Shown here piece by piece: positions 8,343 through 19,484 of a DNA stretch of 64,000 bases (positions are counted from its first letter, which is position 1; the number at the start of each line of letters is the position of its first letter). Origin of the DNA: Prostheceraeus crozeri (Eukaryota; Platyhelminthes; Polycladida; Euryleptidae). The DNA lies in assembly GCA_907163375.1 (NCBI GenBank), contig CAJQUW010001820.1, forward strand, positions 52,450 through 116,449, in the 5' to 3' direction. The notes beneath the pieces were generated by a model. That model searched no databases. It was not told the origin of the DNA and saw only the letters and a program-made list of their open reading frames with translations. The translations under genes were made by a program, and so were the position numbers.

Positions 8343-11300
8343 ATGAATGGTGAAATGTCTCTCGGACCAACGTCTAGGATTGACGAATTAATCAAGAAAC
8401 AAATTGATGAGTTTGATGCACAAATTAGACGTAGTAAACGTAGTAAACGTATTAAAAAACAGAAACGTACTAGGCGTAGTATTAAACGTAATATTAAAAA
8501 ACAGAAACGTAGAACAAAAGAAACATCAGGTACACCAATTACTGATATATTCTCTGATGATAGACTTGGTGATGATCTATTGAATTTGTTTAATCCAAAT
8601 GAAATTACGTATGCAAATGAAATTTTTACTAATGTAGTAAATACTATACGTGAACTTTTACACAATGGGAAAGTTTTAAATTTATTTGGTGTTATGATTG
8701 AAGAAGAAGGAACCACAATAGGGAACTTTTACGCTGCATTTTATAATACAAATTCATTTGAAACATGGTTTTTTAATCTAGAAGAGAAATCCGATGCTAA
8801 AGAATGGATTTTTACAGGTAGTATCAAATACGAAGATATTGGAATGAAGCTAGTACCAAGATCACATAGAGGTGCTTGTATGAACATGAAATATAGAAGC
8901 AAAGAATACATTGGACAATATTGTTGCATTCCTTCTGATGATTTCCGTTTTATAAAATGTTACAACGCCTTACGTGGGTTCAATCAAGAACAAGCTAAAA
9001 TTATGCTCGAGATGTTTAATGACTTTTTATATAATGAGAAAGCTACATCTAGAACAGGAGTAATGTCAAACTGCAAATTTTCTCAATTCAATAAATACTT
9101 TGGAGAATGTGTACAGTATTACAGTCCTATTAATCGTCATTTAAATCCTAGAGGTATTACAACACCTTATAATTATGTCTATTACAATTATTTTCATGAA
9201 GGTTCATCAATAGGTCACTATTGTTTAATAAATAAATTTTACAAAGCAGAAGCTATTAGAGAAATTGAAAATAATTTCAAACCAATATATAAAACCGTTA
9301 CTGATGAAAATCTAACAACACTTCCGTATAAAACCACAACAAAGAAACCAATTGACTATGGTTCAACATATATATGGGATCTTGAAACTCATCCAGATCC
9401 TAGTTGTCCAACAGCTCATCCTATTCCTTATGCTTTAGGCGCTATTAATTTTAATAAATTTATATCTTGTTTACCAATGCAAAGATTGAAAAAACTAGAC
9501 ACGCGTTTGTTAAGTGATATGATTAAAATAAAAAGTAGTAAGGATGAAAATGAAATTAAAGAACTTAAGAAACAGATAAGTGAATATAATAACTTAACTG
9601 AAATAGAATTAAATAAACTTCAACGTTGTGTGAAAATCTTTGTTAGGAAACAAGATGAATTTTCGATCGGGGGAAACCCAGAGGACACATGTCCGATACA
9701 TCAATTTTTAAAACTCTTGGAAAATTTAATTATTCGAAAGCAACTTTAATAGCGCACAATTCATCAGGATTCGATGCATATTTTCCGATAAAATCTAATT
9801 TTAAATTAACTAAACCACCGCTTAAAACATCAAGAGGAATACTCACTGCTTCTTCCCAAAATCCTTATACAACTGAAAGTGTTAGTAAGTATGTTCAACG
9901 TTCCTCTAGATCTAAGATAAAAACCCCATCGAACCAAAAATCATCAAGTAAACCTTTGCAAACTATTGTAGTGATATGTAGCTATCAACACGTAAAAACG
10001 AGTCTTTCCAAATGGTGTGAGAATTTTAAAATTCCTACCAATGTGTGTAAATTAAATTATGAAATTGGCGAAATTACACATGACAATTATCAAGAAAAAG
10101 AACATGAGTGGAAACCGTATTGAATTAACGATATTCTTTCTTCGACTTTTTGTATCTACAAATATAATAATGTTATGCGAGATTTAGTTGGTGAAGATAT
10201 AACTACTAATTTAACATCCTCTGCTTCAACATTTAACGGTTGGATGAAGAGTGTACAAGAGGACAACATAAATATTCATTCTCATACTGATTTATGGGCT
10301 GAAATTATATTAAAAAATCTGTTAAAGGTGGAAGAGTGTCAGCAAATATAAGACATTACGAATCTCCATTTTGTAACATCTGGATACCAATATTACAGCG
10401 GTATTTAACTGGTAATAATTTTATAGAGCTAATGAAAGAATATAATCAGTTGCAAGGCAAGAATGTTCTTTGTAAAGAAATTTAACATAAACTACTCGGA
10501 CAACAAAATGAATTCTTAATGGCTTTTGATGCAGCATCTTTATATCCATCAGCTATGTATGACGAACATTCAGAATGCCCTAATGCCGAATCAGCTAGAG
10601 AATTTAGACAAGAAGAAGAACAAGTAGTATTATATCAATTTGACACGCAATCATTTCGTCCTAAAACTGGAATATTCACAGTTGTGTTTTATTATCCTGA
10701 TGAGATGTTTTTTCAACCAGTTCCTGCGAAGGATAAGGTAAAAAATGAAAACAATTGCAATCACGAAGTAATAAGATTTAGGAATGTAATATGTTATGAT
10801 CTATTAACTTCTGTAGACATACAAGAAATTTTTAGATGTGGTGGAAAAATATTATCTATTAAAGATGGTATAATTTATGAAGAAAATTATCACGTTTCAC
10901 CATTTCGAAAATACATTGAAAAGCTCTTCAATTTAAGAAAAAAATATAAAATAGAAGTAAACACTGTCGGCGATGAGTTAACTAAATTATTATTGAATTC
11001 ACTATATGGAAAAACCGTACAAAAATACATAACTACTAAATATCATTTATGGAATGAAAGTACATTGAGAAAAATTTCACGCAAGAAGTAAAAGATTTTG
11101 AGAAAGTAAATGATGAACAATTTTTAGTGAAAGTAGAAATGGAAGATAATGAATTTCTTAAAGCTAATATTCAAAATGAATCTACGGCCAAAGCCCTGAG
11201 CAGCTGCGCTGCGACATCATTCATGTCATCACATTCAGGTTCTTTTATTCTTGCTCACTCTAGATGAATCATGAATAACTTTATTTTAGAAATTAATGGT

Positions 11301-12895
11301 TTCAACGAAAAATACATTCATTATACCGATTCAGCAACAGCTGACACGCCTGTAATATTGAGAAAGAATAATTTAGTATTTATTTCTAGAATAGATAGTA
11401 TCTATTGTAAGCAACTATGAAATTAATGGTGACATGAAAGAAATTTCATTAGTTGATAATTTAGAAATTTATACTCATAATGGATGGAGTAAAGTAAAAA
11501 AATTATTAGACATCTTACAAATAATAGTATTTATCGAATAAGAACAAAAATGGGAATAGTAGATGTTACTGAAGATCATTCAATGTTAGATGAAATAGGT
11601 AATGAAATAAAGCCACAAGAATTAAATATAGGAACAGATTTACTACATAATAAATTATTTCTACACGACAATACAATCACATTGAAACAAATTGTAAGTG
11701 ATATTTATGTTAATGATCTACCTAATTTAAGATGTAAGCAATCATTTATAGAAGGGTTCTTTTTAGGAGATGGTTCTGCTGGAATCTATAATTATAAATC
11801 AGATGTCAGATATTGTTGTACTTTAAATAACCAAGACCCTAACCTCTTAATTAAATTACAAACATATATTAATGAAGTTTATAACAATGATTGTAAAATA
11901 TATGATACAATGAGATCATCTAGTGTATACAAACTTAATTTTCAAAATCCAAAACAATATGCTATATACTTTAGTAAAAATTATTATAATCAGTTTAGAG
12001 AAAAACGTGTTCCTTGGTATGTTCTAAATGCTGAATATAATATTAGATATTGGTTCTTTGTTGGATTTTATGCAGCAGATGGGAGCAAGAAATCTTTTTT
12101 TACAAGTAATTATGCAACTATTTGTTTTACACAGAAAAATAAAGAAACCTTTAGTGGTTTATACAATTTGGCATCATCTCTAGGTATTAATTTGGTAGTA
12201 AGCGAAAGACAAGATAAACCATTGCGTTTTACTGCGTGTCAAGTTAAAAATGATATTACCAAAAATGTTACCACTGTAAGATATTTAAATAATAAACCAC
12301 AATATGTTTATGATATTAAAACAGAAGATGGCGCATTTAATTGTGGTTTTCCATTAATTGTAAAAAACACTGATTCAATATACATTTCTAATGAGCTCTT
12401 CAATAAATTAGATGCTGCTGGCTATGTTGGTGGGGAATTGTGTCATAGGAAAAAAGATTATGGGAATGGCGGAATTATATGTGCAATGTTTATTGCACCT
12501 AAAATAAGATATTGTATTACTGTAGATGAACAAGGGAGACTTAGTGAAAAGAAAACATTTAAAGGATATTCGCAAAATAATGTAAAAGTAGAAGATTATA
12601 TACAATTATACTATGGTGAAGCATTAACAACAACTGTTAATAAACCATGGAAAAGATCTTTAGAAAATGGTATTAGTATTCCTGATAAAAATAATAACAC
12701 TGAAGAAAAAAGTTTTTCTGCCCAAATAAATCTTCTTAAACGGCAAGCATCTGATGCAAATGGTATTATGTTACCTTATAGCGGAGAAGATGTTCAAGAC
12801 GAAATAGTTCAACGAATACAAAAAGAAAATGTATTATAATTGAATACATCGATAGTGAATACGCTGATGATGAAGACTGGGAAGAGGAATTATAA
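8343..12895 (+). pseudogene. PolB: Protein-primed DNA polymerase B with intein, Polinton A, broken
   Basis: This enzyme copies the whole element using a protein primer. Visible motifs in order are an Arg/Lys-rich N-terminal stretch ('SKRSKRIKKQKRTRRSIKRN'), ExoI 'IWDLETHPDP', ExoII 'LIAHNSSGFDAYFPIK', motif A 'FDAASLYPSAMYDE', motif B 'LLLNSLYGKTVQK', and motif C, which is divided: 'HYTD' before 11331 and 'TDSIYIS' after 12368, with an intein between. The C terminus is acidic ('DDEDWEEEL'). It ends 6 bases inside the convergent ATPase gene. It is broken, with several breaks, so the element could not replicate itself now. Confidence 0.93.
11331..12368 (+). other. Intein with LAGLIDADG endonuclease domain in PolB motif C (Polinton A)
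   Basis: About 346 codons interrupt the YxDTD motif of PolB between Asp and Thr, the pol-c insertion site of archaeal family-B polymerases. The intein blocks are visible: N-terminal 'SATADTPVILRK' (block A, nucleophile Ser), 'VTEDHSML' (block B, TxxH), endonuclease motifs 'FIEGFFLGDGS' (about 11744) and 'WFFVGFYAADGS' (about 12050), 'YVYDIKTEDGAFNCG' (block F) and a C-terminal Asn followed by extein Thr (block G). Inteins excise themselves from the translated protein; DOD-type endonucleases spread the coding DNA to empty sites. A homologous intein is at the same site in Polinton B. Identity as an intein is strong; activity is not claimed. Confidence 0.92.
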
Positions 12896-13669
12896 CTCTG
12901 TGAACACATCTTCTATAACTCTATCATGTACTTTTTTATCAATATCGATTGTAATAAATCCATAATCATTTGACCAAGCAATACTGCAAGATTGTTTAAA
13001 CTCATCTTTATCTCGTATACATAAGTCTCTTAACAAATCACTTAGGTTTCTTGGATTGATTTCGAAAAGCATGAAAATATTAGCATTCTTTCTAATAACG
13101 CTGCCATCTAGTGAATACATACTTTGTGTCAAATAAAAGACACTACAGTTATTGTGTCGACCTCTTGTAAAATAACTTCTCTGAACTGCCTGATCTTCGT
13201 TATTAACACAATCATCAAACACAACACAATGTTTTTTCGTTTTATTTATTTTACTAGGATCTTGCATATTACCACTATCATCTATTAGTTGTATCGATAT
13301 GTGTTTATTTTTATCGGGTTCTACTAGTTGTTTATTTTTCGCTGCTTCTTCACACCAAGAACTTATTTCTTCTTCATACTCCGATTTTTCATATTCTTCA
13401 AACAGTGAAGCTATAGCTGATTTTGTAAGATTATTTTCAAAACCATATTTCAAGAATTGGTAAATAAGTTGGTCTGCTGTTGTTGAATAAATGATAAGAT
13501 TGTTATAATCTAAAAAGTTTGGTGTCGTGAGAATTTTAAATAATAGATACGTTTTCCCACAACCTGATCTTCCACGGATAACTGCTAAAACCTTACTGGA
13601 TAGGTTGGGATGATGATTGAATTTCACTTTCTTGTTTAGTGGAGATTTTACAGAAGTGTTTTCACTCAT
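12890..13669 (-). CDS. ATP: A32-like packaging ATPase (FtsK/HerA), Polinton A
   Basis: This 259-residue protein is typical in length for the Polinton genome-packaging ATPase. The Walker A loop is 'VIRGRSGCGKTYLLFK' (about residues 31-46); Walker B is 'KHCVVFDDCVNN' (about 147-158); a sensor-like 'NCSVFYLTQSMYS' follows (about 173-185). Such enzymes pump element DNA into preformed capsids. It looks open throughout, in contrast to the copy in Polinton B. It heads the minus-strand morphogenesis block ATPase-penton-coiled coil-membrane protein, in the same order in both elements. Confidence 0.92.
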   Translation of the reverse strand: MSENTSVKSPLNKKVKFNHHPNLSSKVLAVIRGRSGCGKTYLLFKILTTPNFLDYNNLIIYSTTADQLIYQFLKYGFENNLTKSAIASLFEEYEKSEYEEEISSWCEEAAKNKQLVEPDKNKHISIQLIDDSGNMQDPSKINKTKKHCVVFDDCVNNEDQAVQRSYFTRGRHNNCSVFYLTQSMYSLDGSVIRKNANIFMLFEINPRNLSDLLRDLCIRDKDEFKQSCSIAWSNDYGFITIDIDKKVHDRVIEDVFTEL

Positions 13670-13690
13670 TTTTTAAGTCAATATTTTTAA

Positions 13691-14484
13691 TTAAACCTCT
13701 CGTAATAATAGATCTATCATAATCTCTTCACCTCCAAAATATAATTTCTTGCTTTTCCTTTCTCATCTGTTATTCTAACGGTAATGGAATTAATTGTTTT
13801 TCGTGTAACTGGAAAATATATTAATGATTTTGGGATTACATTTAAACTGTAACGAATCGGAACTTTAAATGCTGGATAACTGAAGATATTATTTGTTAGC
13901 TTTCCATTAACATAACCACCTTCTATAATATCACACTGAACGTTGATTGAATTTATTTCAGTTATTTTAGGTATATTTTTACTGATATGAAAACCTTGTG
14001 CATAGAGTTTCTTTTTAAATCCTAATAGTTTCGACAATGATCTATCAAGATTTAAATCGACTTGATGATTTTCATCTTAAGTAAGGGAAAATTTATTTAC
14101 TGCTGGTTCAATTGCGAAATGTAATTGTTTCCTGTCTTTAAATTAAATACCTAAATGTCTTTTTATTTCATTGGAAATAGATTCAACTTCATAAGATCCA
14201 GGAAGAAAAGTTAATTCTTTCCAAGTTTTACCTTTGTCATTTGAATACTTAAATCGGTCATTTACATCTTTGATAATATTTTGTATAGTGTCAAATGTTG
14301 AAAAACTAGTTAATGCTACTTCATAATGTTTGTCTTGTTCTAAGTGAATAATAGGATCTAAATTACAAGAATGCGATGAAGTAATTGCTATAAATTTTAA
14401 TGTTGTACTAAATTTTGATGAGGTTAAAATACCGGTTAAATTTTCTAAATATTTATTAATTTTTTCTAGTTCTGCCGAAGACAT
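13691..14484 (-). pseudogene. Minor capsid protein (penton, single jelly-roll), Polinton A, broken
   Basis: Family segments are 'HYEVALTSFSTFDTIQNIIKD', 'LPGSYEVESISNEIKRHLGI', 'SKLLGFKKKLYAQGFH', 'INSINVQCDIIEGGYVNGKL' and 'LIYFPVTRKTINSITVRITD', which is the usual Polinton penton pattern, including the CDIIEGxYxNGKL signature. The protein occupies five-fold vertices of the particle. The Polinton B copy is at 36651-37440. It lies between the ATPase and the coiled-coil gene with gaps of a few dozen bases or less. It is broken. Confidence 0.8.
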
Positions 14485-14486
14485 TT

Positions 14487-15428
14487 TTAACTAAATAATT
14501 TAGATAAGCTTTTATAGTTCTTCTCATTCATAATTTCCTTTTCTAATAATCTTTTTAAGATTGCATGTATTTCGTTAAAGCTAGAGTTATGTCCTTCTTT
14601 TGTTGCAGCTAATAAAATCTGTAATCTATTTATTAATTCTTGTGGACCATCGGGCAGGAAAACCGTTGTCTCTTTTAGTCCTGTTCCTGTTTTTGGGAAA
14701 CCGCCAATTGGTGAATAATCGCCCATTGGTGAAGAATCAGTCGGTGCTGAATAAGCGCTCATTGCTGAATAATAACCAGTCGGTGTTGGATAAGCACCCA
14801 TTGGTGAATAATCAGTCGGTTTTGGGTAACCAGTAGGTGTTAGATAACCAGTCGGCTTTGGAAACGATGCTAATAAGTCTTCTAATTCTCTATAACGTTT
14901 ACGAATTTTTACTGCACCAACTTTATCTAACATAGTGTGATATCTCAATAGAACATCATAATCATAATTTTTTAAGTCTGCTCCTCTTAATAAATCCACG
15001 AAATTTCTGTCTAAAGTAAAGGATGTTTTGTCTGGTGCATAAATTAAACCTCGAGAAGGATGTGGAAATATTTCCTTTCCGCCTAAGAAAAATCTAAGAG
15101 ATGACTTTCCATCTATAAAAATTGTAGAATGTTCAAATAACATAGATTTTGGTAATTTCTTATTTATATTTTCTTCTAGCAGACCATAATCATCTAATAT
15201 AGTTTTCTGCACTGGATCAATCAGACCCATTTGTTTATCATGATTTGTACGTTCTTTCTTAATATCAGATTTAACTTGTTCAACTAATTGTATTTTGTCT
15301 TTTATATTAGATTCAAAGCCAACTTGCAACATTCGATATTGTCTACGTTTTTCCTTCATAATATTTTTCTGTTTTATTAGTTCTTCTAGTTGTTTTATTT
15401 TTGCCTCATTTGTCTCATTGGCATTCAT
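14487..15428 (-). CDS. Conserved coiled-coil Polinton protein with PTGY repeats, Polinton A
   Basis: This is an open 313-codon frame. Residues 1-75 form a charged coiled coil ('IKQLEELIKQKNIMKEKRRQ'); the middle carries a conserved core ('ILDDYGLLEENINKKLPKSM', 'RNFVDLLRGADLKNYDYD', 'MLDKVGAVKIRKRYRELEDL'); the end is 'NSSFNEIHAILKRLLEKEIMN'. Between core and end (about residues 190-245) there is a Pro/Tyr/Thr/Ser repeat built on PTGY and SPMG units that is absent from the Polinton B copy (37554-38378). Neighbours suggest a virion or assembly protein; the family is known to me only as a recurring Polinton protein. Confidence 0.75.
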   Translation of the reverse strand: MNANETNEAKIKQLEELIKQKNIMKEKRRQYRMLQVGFESNIKDKIQLVEQVKSDIKKERTNHDKQMGLIDPVQKTILDDYGLLEENINKKLPKSMLFEHSTIFIDGKSSLRFFLGGKEIFPHPSRGLIYAPDKTSFTLDRNFVDLLRGADLKNYDYDVLLRYHTMLDKVGAVKIRKRYRELEDLLASFPKPTGYLTPTGYPKPTDYSPMGAYPTPTGYYSAMSAYSAPTDSSPMGDYSPIGGFPKTGTGLKETTVFLPDGPQELINRLQILLAATKEGHNSSFNEIHAILKRLLEKEIMNEKNYKSLSKLFS

Positions 15429-16091
15429 TATTTTATAATATAATATTTGAATTTTGTGGTATCATTGGTACACAGCAAAAACACTTTACTGATGCTATAA
15501 TGTTTTGTTTAATAAAATTTTTATTTCTTCTAAAAAAACATCATTATTATCTTTGCCTTGAGAAAACTTGTTTGGTATTTTATTTGCTTCTCTAGCTATT
15601 TGATCAAATTTTTCAATCTCATCTAACGTAATAACATTATCATCACACACTCTCTGAAAGTAGTAATGAAGTTAATCATATACCTCTTTGACATGTACAT
15701 GTTTCTTACTTAAGGATTTACGTTTCTTATTGATTAAAGACTTATCTATCATTGTTGCGAGTGAAGTTGTAAAAACACCTGTACCTGTTAAAGCAGTAGC
15801 AACAACAGGAATTGTAAGAACGCCAGAAAAAATGGCAATAGTGAGAGCACCTAAAGAAAATGTTAACAATACTCCAACGCCTTGTGTCACATTCTTAACT
15901 CTCATCCATCTCTTTCTTAACCCATTAACGCCCGGATTTGTTTTAGCAATCAAAATTTTAAAAAACCAGTGAAATTTTTCACAAATATCTATTCTCATTA
16001 CAAATTCATCGTTTCAGAGAAATTTCGTTCCGCCATCTTTTTTCTACAGAGGTGGCATATATGTATGCCATTGTCGGTAGAGTTGTCACTG

Positions 16092-16636
16092 TTACAGTAA
16101 GTGGTATTTTTTGAAACACCAAGTGTGAAGCCCAACGTTGCACTTTTTGCAGATGAGCTTTGATCTGCCATTAGAGCACCCTTGACATCTTCTCTGTGTC
16201 TCGATCGTCACCGGCCAATGATCTTTGCGATCATACCTATATGGATTTTGCAAGATCGGTGATCTCAAAATTGTCGACTTCTGTTCGCGACTACGGAATG
16301 ACTGCTTGAAACCGATGATTCCTTCCAATTTTCAATTTTAGGACGTTTAGCTGCAGGTTCATCTACTTCATCATCACTATCCTCATCTTCAATAATTTCA
16401 ATTGCAGCGGGAGCAGACAGCAAACCCGATCCCAGGTTATTCAAACTTATTTCATCGGACTCGTCTTCTGGAGCACTATCTTCATCTGAATCATAATTGA
16501 GATTAGGCGGCCTTGCATAAATCGCGCGAATTCGTGAGCTCCGGCTTATCCCACTTTCAGCGGTGTCTAACGCCTCTGCCAAGGTCGCCGTCTCGCAGAA
16601 TCTCACGTACTTGTCGACCCTGAAAGATAGGAGCAA
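16092..16636 (-). pseudogene. piggyBac transposase remnant, catalytic core missing
   Basis: Two overlapping frames give the transposase's ends. The N-terminal part has the acidic stretch typical of piggyBac ('YDSDEDSAPEDESDEISLNN', 'EIIEDEDSDDEVDEPAAKRP'). The C-terminal part has the Cys/His-rich domain ('RCQGCSNGRSKLICKKCNVG', then 'LHTWCFKKYH') that binds the element ends. A full transposase is about 550-600 residues with a DDD core; here the two ends meet with a frame change at about 16270-16330 and the central 400 residues are gone. The fragment is preceded (to the right) by a tRNA-like segment. Confidence 0.85.
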
Positions 16637-16699
16637 ATAAGCAGCTGGGGAATTCAGGCGATTAGAACACTAAGCGGCAGATTAACATGCCGTAAGAAA

Positions 16700-16775
16700 C
16701 GTGTCACAGTCTAGTGGGTAAAACTACGACTATCGCGGCTATGTGTCGCGGGTTCGATCCCCAGCGCCGCTAACT
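16700..16775 (+). ncRNA. tRNA-like segment (SINE head or decayed tRNA) inside piggyBac
   Basis: 'CAGTCTAGTGGGTAAAACTA' resembles a Pol III A box with a TAGT/ACTA D-stem, and 'GCGGGTTCGATCCCC' contains a consensus B box (GGTTCGATCCC). It ends in CGCCGCT, then a T-rich run that could stop Pol III. T-stem pairing is incomplete and I cannot fold a convincing anticodon arm, so it is a degraded tRNA or a tRNA-derived SINE head rather than a working tRNA. Confidence 0.5.
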
Positions 16776-17786
16776 ATTTTCACTTTTTTTTGTTGCAATA
16801 TCATTGTTTGTATATTTTTCAACGTACAAATACATCATCCTTCTTGTAATGCTAAAGTCAATGATCAGTGATTGATTACCATCGTAGCGCATCCATGATT
16901 TTATGCAAAAATTGCTAATGAAGGTTCAATTATAGACAATAAACCTGTATAGTAATACCATAAACTTGTATTATTAAGATACTGCTCTTTTCTGAAGTAT
17001 TTTTACACATAACTAAAACTGATGTCATTAGGAAAGGGCATTCTGCAATTCTCATCTGCTGACTTTGATTTGTCCCATGTGCCAACCCTAATGACAGCGT
17101 ACTAAATAAAGTACACTTTTTTATAATCAATTATTCATACTACACGCTAATTACGAAACAAATATCCATTATATTCATTCAAATAGTATCATTATTCATT
17201 ACTTTGCCGACAGTTATGATGATGCAATATATTCAAAGTAGATAATTTCACACTTACTCATTCGCCATGTTTTTTGGTAGAAAATTGTTTCAAAAGCCGC
17301 GGGAAAAGAAACACTAAAATACAATGTTGAGGAAATACACGTGGTTCAGTGGTATTTTAAATGAATTTATCGTTTTGAACGTCATTGTCGCCGAACTGCT
17401 TAGGTTTCGATCAAAAATATGTTACTCTTTCGGTGTACTTTATTTATGCCATTGTCGTTAATGGGTTAATTTATCATAATGATCTAGTCTAAGTAATAAT
17501 TGGGATTCTTTATCTTTCATGTATCTGACTCTATCTGCACACTTTGCTTTATCCATTTGTTCCAATATCGATATAGAGGAGCTGATGGTTCTTTTGTTTT
17601 TTCATCTTCCATTTTTAAATGAATATTTTTTTGTTCATATTCATTCATGTTGTATTTTTATACTTTCATCATTTTGTATTTTTAAATTTTCCTATTTTTG
17701 TATTTTTCCTCATTTGTATTTTTATAAATTTCAGGAGCGCTCCTATTTTTTTGTTTATAGTTCCATTCGCATCTATTTGGGAGTGT

Positions 17787-17819
17787 GATCCGGTGCTGAG
17801 CGAAGCGTTGCGCCGGATC
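17787..17819. repeat. Terminal hairpin, right tip of Polinton A
   Basis: GATCCGG and CCGGATC form a perfect 7-bp stem around a loop with AGCGAAGCGTTG, the mirror of the left-tip hairpin. It begins 17 bases from the element end. Confidence 0.7.
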
Positions 17820-17836
17820 TCATACCTATAACTACT

Positions 17837-17842
17837 AATGAG
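17837..17842. repeat. Target-site duplication, right of Polinton A (AATGAG)
   Basis: Exact copy of 39-44 immediately after the last TIR base (...ACTACT). Confidence 0.93.
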
Positions 17843-18057
17843 CCAACAAGACCGCCGAAACGTTGGCCTTTCGTGTCTGTTTACTTTGCACTTACAATAT
17901 ATCTTCGCACTAAAAAGAGATTTGATGCGCAGATTAAATAAAGAATGTTCAAAACGTCACTTTGATGGCCGACTATCACAATGATTCTTGAATTCCTACT
18001 CGATTCATCTTCACTTACTTTCGTCAGTTGCTTTACCCCATTCTACGTCGCATTCAG
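17843..18057. other. Host flank right of Polinton A
   Basis: About 215 bases of ordinary sequence. On the minus strand its right part can be read as the downstream end of the acidic frame that runs through the microsatellite ('CDVEWGKATDESK' then stop), but no gene is demonstrable. Confidence 0.4.
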
Positions 18058-18717
<660 letters not shown>

Positions 18718-18765
18718 AGGTGCAGATGAACCGGATTGTGAAGCTGCGGTAAGAGCTGGAGCTTG

Positions 18766-19484
18766 TAGTCCGGCAGCCAGAACGAGTTTCTGCAGGGAAC
18801 GAGGCCGAACGTGAGACTTTCACAAAATGATGTACTCCCTAAGCCAACTACGAATCGGCACGTCTGCCGAGTTCTATTGAGTTCCTCTTCTTGTCAGACA
18901 GGATCAAGGAAAAACACATGCAAATTCAATGGGACGCAGATTGCAGTTTTTGGTTAAATTGAAATTTTCCATGTTTTCTCTGATTAAGCAAAAAGTACAA
19001 AGCCCTGAGTCATAATTTTTGGCATGGAATGTCTTCAGGTCATTTCCTTTCATGTTCATGTACCCCTATCTATAAAGCTAAAAACATTTCGATTTGGCGA
19101 GCCTCTTAATGTCGACAAACACAAACATTCTGAGCAACTTTATCCACATTCTCAAAACACATTGCCGATCAGAAACATGATAATAGCACATGCACATCAT
19201 AGGAAATGACCTGAAGACATTCCATGTCAAAAATTATGACTCAAGGCTTTGTACTTTTTGCTTCATCAGAGAAAACATATAAAATTTCAATTTTACCAAA
19301 AACTGCAATCTGCGTCCCATTGGATTTACATGTGTTTTTTCTTTAATCTCGTCTGACAAGAAGAGGAACTCACTAGAACTCGGCAGACGCGCGAATTCGT
19401 AGTAGGCATAGGGAGTACATCATTCTGTGAAAGTCTCACTTTCGGCCTCGTTCCCTGCAGAAACTCGTTCTGGCTGCCGGACTA
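18766..19484. repeat. 719-bp near-perfect palindrome (fold-back element)
   Basis: Arms of about 283 bp (18766-19048 and 19201-19484) are inverted copies, starting TAGTCCGGCAGCCAGAACGA and ending in its complement, with about 150 bp between them. Scattered mismatches (roughly one in fifteen) show it is old enough to have diverged. The two inner arm ends carry 'GGCATGGAATGTCTTCAGGT' and its complement. No open gene and no clear target duplication are seen. Confidence 0.88.

Larger units (their letters stand above)
15921..17465 (-). mobile_element. piggyBac deletion derivative nested in Polinton A
   Basis: TTAA at 15917-15920 and 17466-17469 flank a 1545-bp element with inverted tips CCCATTAACG...CGTTAATGGG, the classic piggyBac signature. 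It lies inside the right TIR of Polinton A and inside its membrane-protein gene. The uninterrupted left TIR provides the empty site. It contains a joined N-plus-C-terminal transposase remnant and a tRNA-like sequence, but not the catalytic core, so it is non-autonomous. Confidence 0.93.
15497..17612 (-). pseudogene. Tip-proximal membrane protein, Polinton A, split by piggyBac
   Basis: The gene starts inside the right TIR (MEDEKTKEPSAP..., complement of 17612) and runs leftwards. The piggyBac derivative at 15921-17465 sits in it next to the 'LRKRW' codons. Beyond it come two hydrophobic segments ('GVGVLLTFSLGALTIAIFSG' and 'LTIPVVATALTGTGVF'), 'DKSLINKKRKSL', 'KKHVHVKEVYD', and degraded C-terminal sequence. 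The whole version in Polinton B (38500-39243) shows the normal length of about 247 residues. It is broken by the insertion and by later decay. Confidence 0.82.
45..17836. mobile_element. Polinton (Maverick) A, both ends present, fossil
   Basis: This is a 17.8-kb self-synthesising DNA transposon. Support is direct: inverted ends beginning AGTAGTTATAGG, a perfect 6-bp target duplication, and the full Polinton gene set (PolB, integrase, protease, ATPase, major and minor capsid, PLA2-like protein, membrane protein). From left to right the blocks are an unrecognised protein (+), protease (+), integrase, PLA2-like and hydrophobic protein (-), small Ala-rich protein and major capsid (+), fibre-like protein (-), zinc-finger protein and PolB with intein (+), then ATPase, penton, coiled-coil protein and membrane protein (-). 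It is broken, with roughly ten to fifteen breaks, yet several genes remain open and the two TIRs differ by only a few percent, so insertion is geologically recent. A piggyBac derivative of 1.5 kb lies in its right TIR. Confidence 0.96.
15790..17836 (-). repeat. Right TIR of Polinton A, split by a piggyBac insertion
   Basis: This is the inverted counterpart of 45-578. The match runs from 17836 inwards to the TTAA at 17466-17469, is interrupted by 15921-17465, then resumes from 15920 to about 15790. Removing the insertion and one TTAA gives the uninterrupted TIR seen on the left, so the piggyBac came after the Polinton. Confidence 0.88.

Noticed and set aside
11331-12368. The PolB insert as a spliceosomal or group I intron
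   Set aside because: It is in frame with intein blocks at both protein ends, Ser first and Asn-Thr last, and has no GT-AG boundaries at the motif C junctions.
16700-16775. A functional tRNA gene
   Set aside because: A and B boxes are visible but T-stem and anticodon arm do not pair properly.
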